DNA of 64,000 nucleotides from Gemella cuniculi DSM 15828. Lineage in GTDB: Bacteria > Bacillota > Bacilli > Staphylococcales > Gemellaceae. Position 1 is the stretch's first letter; every line of letters begins with the position of its first letter. Position numbers and translations under genes: made by a program. Positions 54,339-61,467 of the stretch are shown one piece after another. The notes under the pieces were generated by a model. It had not been told where the DNA came from, did no database searches, and was given only the letters and a program-made list of their open reading frames with translations. The stretch covers positions 1 through 64,000 of the forward strand of contig NZ_AUDW01000007.1 in NCBI RefSeq assembly GCF_000425665.1, read 5' to 3'.

Positions 54339-55523
54339 TTATGCTACTTTTAATTTAAATTGTCTTCTTACATATAAGGCAAGTAGTACACCTAATAAAG
54401 TAATACCGGCATTAAACAATACGATATTTACTGGTCCATTAGCTGGACTAGCTTTTGTGATATATCCTGCAATTTCTAAAATCACATAATTAGCAACACT
54501 TGATGCTATCATAACAATAGACGTAATTTTCCCTTTATTAGTTGGGAATAACTCATTAGCAGTCGAAACCGCAAGTTGAAGAACTCCTCCTGCTCCAGCA
54601 TATCCAATAACAAATCCTGCAATCAAACAAATTGATGGTGTTTTAATAAAATAAGTTAATACTAACATTACAAATGAAATTGTTGGATAAAGAACCAGTA
54701 CATCAACGGGTTTTAATTTTTTTAGAACTACTAATGCAGTGAATAATACTGCACAAATTGTTCCTGCTGCATACATTGTTTGTATCATACGTGGATTTTC
54801 CAGACCATACATTTTTCCTAATTCTTGGTTACAGTTTAACCATAATTGGAAAGTTGCTGTACAAGTTAATCCAATCAGAATTAAAGAAATAGCTGTTGCA
54901 TCAAATTTCATTTTTGTCTCTTGTGCTTTTGTTGCTGAAACATCTGCATTTAATTTAGGGAATTTTAAGAAAATAATTAATAATCCATCAAGTGCAATTA
55001 AAATTCCTGCTAAATAAAACAATGTTGTATAAGGAAGATTCATTCCTGAAACTATACCTATGCAAAATGGTAAGACAAGTTGCCCAATAGAAATTGAGAA
55101 TTTTGTAAACATGTTAGCAACTGCACCTTTTTCTTTGAAAATCTCTAAACATGAAGGTGTTACACAAGTATCTAAAAATGAGTTAGCAATACCACCCATA
55201 ATGGCAAAACCATATGCCACCCACATAGATCCTGAGCTAGCTACTCCAACAAAATACAAAACATAAAACGCTATACCAATAAGTCCTGATGTTTTACGTC
55301 CAAATTTGTCCGATATTGCTCCAGAAAATGGTAACGAAATAAGTCTTCCTAGACCAAGTGCAGCACTAACACGAATAACTAAGCCTAAATTCGTTTCACC
55401 CCATGCTGCTACTAAATCACTTTTATATTGTGCTAGTATTGATACCCCAATACCATGAATAAAATACGTAAAATACAACGCTAAAGCTGTAAGTATAAAT
55501 GGATTTTTTGCTTTTTGTACCAT
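54339..55523 (-). CDS. MFS transporter (quinate/shikimate cluster, carrier 1)
   Basis: A 394-residue, 12-helix carrier. The loop 2-3 motif is SGAISDKFGRKTSGLIG, the MFS motif A, and helix 5 has FSISIGQLVLPFCIG. It lies 10 bases downstream of aroD, so co-transcription is likely, suggesting import of a hydroxylated cyclohexane carboxylate such as quinate or shikimate. Substrate is inference from context. It is a paralogue of the carrier at 57385 (both have GNSFLDT/GNAFLDT in helix 4). Confidence 0.87.
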   Translation of the reverse strand: MVQKAKNPFILTALALYFTYFIHGIGVSILAQYKSDLVAAWGETNLGLVIRVSAALGLGRLISLPFSGAISDKFGRKTSGLIGIAFYVLYFVGVASSGSMWVAYGFAIMGGIANSFLDTCVTPSCLEIFKEKGAVANMFTKFSISIGQLVLPFCIGIVSGMNLPYTTLFYLAGILIALDGLLIIFLKFPKLNADVSATKAQETKMKFDATAISLILIGLTCTATFQLWLNCNQELGKMYGLENPRMIQTMYAAGTICAVLFTALVVLKKLKPVDVLVLYPTISFVMLVLTYFIKTPSICLIAGFVIGYAGAGGVLQLAVSTANELFPTNKGKITSIVMIASSVANYVILEIAGYITKASPANGPVNIVLFNAGITLLGVLLALYVRRQFKLKVA

Positions 55524-55533
55524 ATTTTTTCTC

Positions 55534-56286
55534 CTAACCTAATTTTAATATTTCTAAAATTTTTCTGAGTTCTGCTACTGGAACTTGACCAGGTGCTGAA
55601 GATTTTTTGGCAGCTCCAAATGTTGCTGTTGAACCAAATACTTCCCCTGATACACGACTAATCATCCCTAACGCTCCCATTGACATAGTAATCAATGGTT
55701 TATTTATTTTCTCTTTTGCTATTCTTGTAGCATCTAATAAAGTCAACACATCTTCATTACTATTTGGCATTACAGCTATTTTACAAATATCTGCACCTTT
55801 TTCTTCCATCAACATCAAGCGTCTTATTATTTCATCACGTCCTGGTGTTGCATCAAAGTCATGGTTACACATAACAATTTTCACATTTCTTTTGTGTGCA
55901 GCTTTTACTAATTTAGAAACAGCATCTGCATCCATAAATAATTCAACATCTAATAAATCTACATCACCATTTTCTATAATTTCATGATAAATTTCAAAAT
56001 ACTTATCATCTTCTAATTCTAGAACTCCACCTTCTTTTTTTGTTCTAAATGTCACTAAAAGTGGTCTTTTGATTATCTCTTTTATTTTTTTTGAAACTCT
56101 GGAAACTTCTCCTAGTCTCTCTACCTTATTAAAAAAATCTATTCTCCATTCTACCAAATCATAGTCTATTTCTTTAATATCATTTGCAATTTCTAATATT
56201 TCGTTTTCATCTACTCCAACAATAGGAACTATTATTTTAGGACGCCCTTCTCCAAAAACAACATTATCTACTACTAGCTTTGCCAT
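55534..56286 (-). CDS. aroD: 3-dehydroquinate dehydratase, type I
   Basis: Dehydrates 3-dehydroquinate to 3-dehydroshikimate through a Schiff base. A 250-residue barrel with VEWRIDFF, the catalytic His in VMCNHDFDATP (about 143) and the Schiff-base Lys in ADICKIAVMPN (about 170), plus MSMGALGMISR. No other chorismate-pathway gene besides aroE is here, and it is flanked by MFS carriers, so catabolic use is favoured. Many low-GC bacteria use AroD in both directions of metabolism. Confidence 0.94.
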   Translation of the reverse strand: MAKLVVDNVVFGEGRPKIIVPIVGVDENEILEIANDIKEIDYDLVEWRIDFFNKVERLGEVSRVSKKIKEIIKRPLLVTFRTKKEGGVLELEDDKYFEIYHEIIENGDVDLLDVELFMDADAVSKLVKAAHKRNVKIVMCNHDFDATPGRDEIIRRLMLMEEKGADICKIAVMPNSNEDVLTLLDATRIAKEKINKPLITMSMGALGMISRVSGEVFGSTATFGAAKKSSAPGQVPVAELRKILEILKLG

Positions 56287-56468
56287 AAAATTTCTCCTTA
56301 TGTTTTTCCTTATATTAAGAAAAATCTTAATATTACTCTTATTTGCTATATGCTTAAAACTAATTTAAATTACTATTTTCCCCATATTAAATCATAAAAC
56401 ATAGAAGAAAAGCTTTTATTTCATTTCTAAAGTACTAACCAAAAAACTTTTCTTCTCATTTCTAATTA

Positions 56469-57359
56469 TTACTCTTCATCAAACAATACACTTTTAACAT
56501 GGTCTACTGGCATATCTTCTCCAGTAAACAACTTAAATGCTTCTGCTCCTTGATAAATCATCATGCCTAATCCATTAATTGCTTTTTTCGCTCCATGTGC
56601 TTTAGCAAATTTTAATAGTTCTGTTTCTCTTGGAGCATAAACCACATCAAATACAACTAAGTCTGGACGAATAACCTCAGGATCGTTAATTAATTTTTCT
56701 TTTTCTAAAGGCTTCATACCTACTCCTGTTGCGTCAATATAAATGCTACTTTCTGCAATAGATTTTTTGAACGCATCTTGATTTTCTAAATCAGTTAATG
56801 TAGCAATACAATCTGTATTTTCATTAATTTTTTTGACTGTCTGCTCTCCATTTTTATAAGCTGCATCATTTATATTGAAAATACGAATTTCTTTTGCACC
56901 ATCCAATGCAGCCTGAATAGCAATAGCTGTTCCAGCACCACCACAACCTGTTAATGTAATAACTTGTCCTTTAATATCCACACCTTCTTCTGCTAAAGCA
57001 CGAACAGCCCCAGTTCCATCAGTAACATGTCCTACTAAATGTCCTTTCCCATCTTTGTTTACTACAGTGTTAACTGCACCTACTAATCTTGCTGCTGGAG
57101 AAAGTTCATCCAATAATGGTAAGATAGCTTGTTTATTTGGCATTGATACGTTAGAACCACGGATACCTAAAGCACGAATTCCTTGAACAGCATCTGCTAA
57201 TTCTTCATTTCCTACTTCAAATGCTAAGTATGCATAGTCTAACCCAAGTTTTTTGAAACTTTCATTATGCATTGTTGGAGACATGCTGTGTCTAATTGGT
57301 GTAGCTATTAAGCTAATTAATAATGTATGTCCTGTTAAACGTTCTGTAATTTTTGTCAT
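56469..57359 (-). CDS. aroE: quinate/shikimate dehydrogenase (YdiB-like AroE)
   Basis: A 296-residue shikimate dehydrogenase-fold enzyme. The substrate motif is [10 protein letters not shown] (SxS), then NVSMPNKQ where biosynthetic AroE has NVTxPxK, and VTDGTGA. The NAD(P) loop is [17 protein letters not shown] is the YdiB form, which accepts both quinate and shikimate with NAD or NADP in E. coli; the cofactor here is not determined. 182 bases upstream of aroD with a hairpin between. Confidence 0.92.
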   Translation of the reverse strand: MTKITERLTGHTLLISLIATPIRHSMSPTMHNESFKKLGLDYAYLAFEVGNEELADAVQGIRALGIRGSNVSMPNKQAILPLLDELSPAARLVGAVNTVVNKDGKGHLVGHVTDGTGAVRALAEEGVDIKGQVITLTGCGGAGTAIAIQAALDGAKEIRIFNINDAAYKNGEQTVKKINENTDCIATLTDLENQDAFKKSIAESSIYIDATGVGMKPLEKEKLINDPEVIRPDLVVFDVVYAPRETELLKFAKAHGAKKAINGLGMMIYQGAEAFKLFTGEDMPVDHVKSVLFDEE

Positions 57360-57384
57360 TTTTCCTTACCTCTTTCTTTTTATC

Positions 57385-58578
57385 TTAATTATTTTTTAAT
57401 GGTTTTAATACTTTATTATAACGATACAATACTACTAATAATAAAATTGCTCCTATAAACCCTAAGACCATATTATACGCAAATACAGATTTTATTGATT
57501 TTTCTGCAATTAATCCTGTTAAATATGGTGTTACCATCAATGAAATAGATGTAGATAGTGAGTACATTCCGGTGAACTTTCCTTTTTTCTCTGGGAAAAA
57601 GTTTAATAGAAGCGATACTCCTAATTGCCATATTCCTCCCGCTGCGAAAAATCCAACCACTAAACTAACTATAGTTATAGAAGTTAGAGATGTATTTACT
57701 AACATATTAATTTGAGAAAGTGCTGTGATTATACAACAAAACGCTATATACGCTGGCACATTTAGCCCTTTTTTCACCATAAATGATGTTACAAATACCG
57801 AAACTATTGAACACACACTATAAATGGTTACGAATGTCAAACTTTGAGTTTTTCCAATATTTATAGTTTGTTGAGCAAATGTTGGTATCCATATAATAAA
57901 AATATTAAATAACGAAGCTGATATGAATGAAAAAGCTAGTAATGCCGCTCCCTCAATACCTATTTTAGATTTTAATTTTGGAAGTTCTACCTTTTTTTCT
58001 TCCTCTTTATACATTGGCGGAAACTTCATTCTGGAAATTACCACAAAATTAAATATTATAAATATAGAAATAATTATAAACGGCCATCCAAAATATAAAT
58101 CTCTTAGTAAAACGAATTGTGTCATCAATGGTAGTATGAATTGTCCACCTGAGATACCCGCTTTAACAAAGACGTTAAATGTGCTACTTTCTTCTTTATA
58201 TGCATCTGATATAGCTGGGTAGGTTGCTGTATCTAAAAATGCATTTCCTATTCCTGCTATCATCGTTAAGATAAATGCAGCTATATAACTTGGAAATAGT
58301 AACAATCCTATGTAAAAAATCAAATAACAAGTTAAACCTATGTAAATTCCTTTTTTCCTACCATATTTATCTGAAAAATATCCTGCATAATTTATACTAA
58401 TAATTCTACCTACACCCAATGCACTTATTACTAAAGCAACTTTACTAGCTTCAACTCCCCAAAACTCTTCAAATGTTGACATATTTTGAGAAATTATTAT
58501 TTGATCCATTCCTTGGAAAATATAATTTATTAGTAAAAAAACAATAAGTGGAAGATAGTTTCTATTTTTATTCTCCAT
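57385..58578 (-). CDS. MFS transporter (quinate/shikimate cluster, carrier 2)
   Basis: A 397-residue, 12-helix carrier, with YFSDKYGRKKGIYIG as the loop 2-3 motif, GIGNAFLDTATYPAIS in helix 4 and GISGGQFILPLM in helix 5. It resembles the carrier at 54339 and shares the SGQ/GGQ-xxLP helix-5 pattern. It lies 25 bases upstream of aroE on the same strand. Two carriers in one cluster may serve quinate and shikimate separately, or import and product export. Confidence 0.87.
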   Translation of the reverse strand: MENKNRNYLPLIVFLLINYIFQGMDQIIISQNMSTFEEFWGVEASKVALVISALGVGRIISINYAGYFSDKYGRKKGIYIGLTCYLIFYIGLLLFPSYIAAFILTMIAGIGNAFLDTATYPAISDAYKEESSTFNVFVKAGISGGQFILPLMTQFVLLRDLYFGWPFIIISIFIIFNFVVISRMKFPPMYKEEEKKVELPKLKSKIGIEGAALLAFSFISASLFNIFIIWIPTFAQQTINIGKTQSLTFVTIYSVCSIVSVFVTSFMVKKGLNVPAYIAFCCIITALSQINMLVNTSLTSITIVSLVVGFFAAGGIWQLGVSLLLNFFPEKKGKFTGMYSLSTSISLMVTPYLTGLIAEKSIKSVFAYNMVLGFIGAILLLVVLYRYNKVLKPLKNN

Positions 58579-58612
58579 ACACTATTCTCCATAAATTTTT
58601 TAACTACATTAT

Positions 58613-58664
58613 AGATAGATAAGTGTTGTTCTAATTTTATTAGCTTATTACCACTTATCCATCT
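58613..58664 (-). promoter_or_regulatory. 13-base-arm hairpin between the SDR and MFS genes
   Basis: AGATAGATAAGTG / CACTTATCCATCT (one mismatch) with a 26-base loop. No T-run follows on the minus strand, so it could be an operator, a stabilising mRNA hairpin or a weak attenuator reducing expression of the distal genes. Confidence 0.45.
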
Positions 58665-58678
58665 CGTACAAACATGAC

Positions 58679-59530
58679 CTATTTTTCACTTATTCTTTTT
58701 AGGTATGCTTCGTGTTCTTTTATTGCAAACTCACGACGTCCACCAGGTTTTGGCGTTTGATCACCCATCATAATTCCAAATCCACCTTCAACTCTTAACT
58801 CATGTCCATTTGTATAATTAGAACGATCACTCGCTAAATAAAGAACAGCATTTGCAATATCAAAAGTGTTACCAATACGTTTGTTGGCTGTCAATGCTTT
58901 TCTTCCTTGTTCTACTTTTGGATCTGCATAAAACGACTCTGATAGTGGCGTTTTAACAAAACATGGCTGAATACAATTACTACGAACTCCAAACACTCCC
59001 CACTCTGCTGCAATTTGCCTTGATAACATGTTTACTCCTGCTTTACTTGGACTGTATGCTGCACTATAAGTTTCTGGAAATACTGACGCTATTGTAGAAA
59101 TATGGACCATATTTCCATATTTTTGTTCAATCATAACACGTCCAAAACGTTGCGATACTAAGAAATATCCAGTTAAATTAACATCAATAGTTTGTCTCCA
59201 TTCATCTAACGGAAGATCTTCTAATGGACATGCTCTAAGCATTGCCGCTGTATTTACTAAAATATCCACTCTACCAAATTTTTCTTTTACAGCTTTCACC
59301 GCCTTATCTACCGTTTCTTCTTTAGTAGTATTTACTGCTAAACTTAATGTTTCTACACTATAAGTGTCTTCCAAATATTTTGCATATTCGTCAGCTTTAT
59401 CTTTAAACAGGTCTAATAGTACGATTTTAGCATTTTGTTTTGCCAATTCTTCGCAAATAGTTCTGCCCATGCCTCCTACTGCACCAGTTACAACTGCTAC
59501 TTTACCTTCTAATCCTAACCATTTATCCAT
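58679..59530 (-). CDS. short-chain dehydrogenase/reductase
   Basis: A 283-residue classical SDR. Cofactor loop VVTGAVGGMGRTI, an aspartate after beta-2 (LLDLF) favouring NAD, NTAAML, and the catalytic Ser-Tyr-Lys set in HISTIASVF and YSPSK. The C-terminal tail (GGRREFAIKEHEAYL) is longer than usual. It sits 23 bases after the TIM-barrel enzyme. In this context it could oxidise quinate, shikimate or a dihydro product; unproven. Confidence 0.88.
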   Translation of the reverse strand: MDKWLGLEGKVAVVTGAVGGMGRTICEELAKQNAKIVLLDLFKDKADEYAKYLEDTYSVETLSLAVNTTKEETVDKAVKAVKEKFGRVDILVNTAAMLRACPLEDLPLDEWRQTIDVNLTGYFLVSQRFGRVMIEQKYGNMVHISTIASVFPETYSAAYSPSKAGVNMLSRQIAAEWGVFGVRSNCIQPCFVKTPLSESFYADPKVEQGRKALTANKRIGNTFDIANAVLYLASDRSNYTNGHELRVEGGFGIMMGDQTPKPGGRREFAIKEHEAYLKRISEK

Positions 59531-59553
59531 TTATATTTCCCCTTTGCTTATTT

Positions 59554-60399
59554 TTATTTATTTTCTGGAAGTTGTTCTTTCCACGCCTCTTTTAATACTT
59601 TTGCGGTATGTTCAAAATTGTATTTAGATGCTTCTTCTAATCCTTTTGCTAAAATATTATCTGAAATCACCTCTACTCCTATTACTTTTGGCGTGATACC
59701 TGATTCTTTGATCATTTTAACAAAACCTACCGTATCTTTAGCACCAGTTCCTGGTGCTAATCTATCATGCATACTCTCATCACGTAAAATTGATTTCGCA
59801 TAAGGACGCTCATACGCATCATTTATTTGAATAGAAATTACTTTTTCCGCTTCTTCTTTTGTTAACGTTCTATATTCTTGATCTGCTCTTACCCAATGCC
59901 AAGAGTCTAAAATAATAGCCGCATTCTCCGCGCCAGATTCTTTTACTACCGCATATGCTTTGTCAAAATTAGGTATACCACTGTATGGCATTGGTTCTAC
60001 ACCTATTACGTATGGATATGATCTATGACAAAGTTCTTTTAATTTTCGTGCTGTATGTTCTACAGAATAATTTTCCATTAATCCGACGTTAATATGATTT
60101 ACTCCAAATAATTTACACATATGAAAACACATTTGTTCTTTATATTTTTGTTCATATGAACGATGATTTTCTGCCCACTGTACTATATATTCAACCTCTG
60201 TTACTTTTATATCATATTTTTTTAAAATATTTAAAATATCCTCATCATGTAACCCTTCTGCTAAAGCATCAACATAAGTTTCTGCTCTTAAACCTATCCC
60301 TTCAAAACCAGCATCTTTTGCTGCTTTTACACGATCTTCAAACTTACATACATCTCCTAGTGTCCATGAACTTATTGTTATTGGTGATTGTTTACTCAT
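59554..60399 (-). CDS. TIM-barrel sugar phosphate isomerase/epimerase family, possible 3-dehydroshikimate dehydratase
   Basis: A 281-residue AP-endonuclease-2 fold protein. Metal ligands are suggested by GVEPMPYSG (Glu), IILDSWHW (Asp, His), SIQINDAY and VIGVEVIS (Glu). The same fold includes the AsbF/QuiC-type 3-dehydroshikimate dehydratases that form protocatechuate, and similar genes sit in the Listeria quinate/shikimate operons; that function is inference. Start ATG 60399 after GGGGGATA; the upstream in-frame start is rejected. First gene of the minus-strand cluster, divergent from lysR. Confidence 0.8.
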   Translation of the reverse strand: MSKQSPITISSWTLGDVCKFEDRVKAAKDAGFEGIGLRAETYVDALAEGLHDEDILNILKKYDIKVTEVEYIVQWAENHRSYEQKYKEQMCFHMCKLFGVNHINVGLMENYSVEHTARKLKELCHRSYPYVIGVEPMPYSGIPNFDKAYAVVKESGAENAAIILDSWHWVRADQEYRTLTKEEAEKVISIQINDAYERPYAKSILRDESMHDRLAPGTGAKDTVGFVKMIKESGITPKVIGVEVISDNILAKGLEEASKYNFEHTAKVLKEAWKEQLPENK

Positions 60400-60457
60400 T
60401 TTTATATCCCCCTTGAGCATAATTTTATTATTTGTATAATTATTTTTTATTTTTTTT

Positions 60458-60507
60458 ATAAATTTAGTGAATTTTTATTTAATTAATGATAAAATATATT
60501 TATTAAT
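60458..60507. promoter_or_regulatory. divergent control region of the quinate/shikimate-type cluster
   Basis: Between the divergent isomerase and lysR genes lie two inverted repeats: ATAAA-n11-TTTAT (60458-60478), which fits the T-n11-A shape of LysR boxes, and AATTAAT / ATTAATT (60481-60508). Highly AT-rich, so chance pairing is possible. Confidence 0.4.
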
Positions 60508-60525
60508 TTTTTAAAGGAGTTTTAT

Positions 60526-61410
60526 ATGAATATATCTCAACTTGAAGCTTTTGTTCTTTTAGCAGAAACTGAACATATGACTCAGACTGCTAAAAAACTA
60601 AAAACTTCACAACCAAATCTTAGTTACACCATATCAGAACTTGAAAAAGAACTTGGTGTTCCACTTTTTAAAAAATCTGGCCGTAATATAAAATTAACGA
60701 AATACGGTCATATATTTTATGAACACGCCTCTAGTGCTTTAACAAAATTAAAGCAAGCCACAACTATAATTCAAGAAGAAGTCAATCCTAATTCTGGAAC
60801 AATAAACTTTGGTTTCATCTATACCATAGGTTCTGAAATAGCCCCTATGCTTACTAGAACATTCTTAGAAAAAGAGGAAAATAAAAATATTAAATTCTCT
60901 TTTTCACAAGGAAACTCTTTCCAACTTCTTCAAAAACTTAATGATGAAGATATTGATATTGCTATTACATCTTTTGTAAAAGATGCAGACAATGTCAATT
61001 TCGAAAAACTACTACAACAAAATATTTATTTAGTAGTTCCTAAAAATCATCCACTTGCCGAAAAAGACGGCGTTTATTTGAAAGAAACTGCTAATTATCC
61101 TTATGTTTATTTTGATAAAAACAGCGGTTTACGTCCTTATCTTGATAATCTAATGCGTACTCTAGATTTCAGCCCAAATATCACTATTGAGGCCAATGAA
61201 GATCATACACTTTTAGGTTTTGTTTCTCAAAATCATGGAATTACTATTATGCCTAAAATAAGAAGTTTGAATTCTTATCCAGTAAAAGTTTTAGAAATTC
61301 TTGATAAACATGAACCTAGATGGCTTTATCTTGCAACTAGGAGTGATGGTTTTACTACTCCTACTGTACTTCGATTTAAAAATTTCTGTACAGATTATTT
61401 TAATAAATAA
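60526..61410 (+). CDS. LysR-family transcriptional regulator (QuiR-like by context)
   Basis: A 294-residue LysR regulator. The N-terminal helix-turn-helix (1-62) has ISQLEAFVLLAETEHMTQTA and SQPNLSYTISELEKELGVPLF. The effector domain (about 90-290) contains INFGFIYTIGSEIAPMLTR and DIAITSFVKDADNV. It stands between the large flavin reductase and the aroD/aroE cluster, divergent from the latter, as expected for their activator. Likely inducer, by analogy with Listeria QuiR: shikimate or quinate. Confidence 0.88.
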   Translation: MNISQLEAFVLLAETEHMTQTAKKLKTSQPNLSYTISELEKELGVPLFKKSGRNIKLTKYGHIFYEHASSALTKLKQATTIIQEEVNPNSGTINFGFIYTIGSEIAPMLTRTFLEKEENKNIKFSFSQGNSFQLLQKLNDEDIDIAITSFVKDADNVNFEKLLQQNIYLVVPKNHPLAEKDGVYLKETANYPYVYFDKNSGLRPYLDNLMRTLDFSPNITIEANEDHTLLGFVSQNHGITIMPKIRSLNSYPVKVLEILDKHEPRWLYLATRSDGFTTPTVLRFKNFCTDYFNK

Positions 61411-61420
61411 TTTTATTTTT

Positions 61421-61453
61421 GTTAGGAGTGGATAAATATCCACATCCTAACTT
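61421..61453 (+). terminator. bidirectional terminator between lysR and the flavin reductase
   Basis: GTTAGGAGTGGAT / ATCCACATCCTAAC stem with 4-base loop and TTTTTAT after it; the minus side also carries T-rich sequence. Confidence 0.85.
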
Positions 61454-61467
61454 TTTATATTTGCTAT

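Noticed and set aside
56402-56456. Terminator between aroE and aroD
   Set aside because: AGAAGAAAAG / CTTTTCTTCT arms exist, but the loop is about 35 bases and there is no real T-run, so I did not call it as a terminator.
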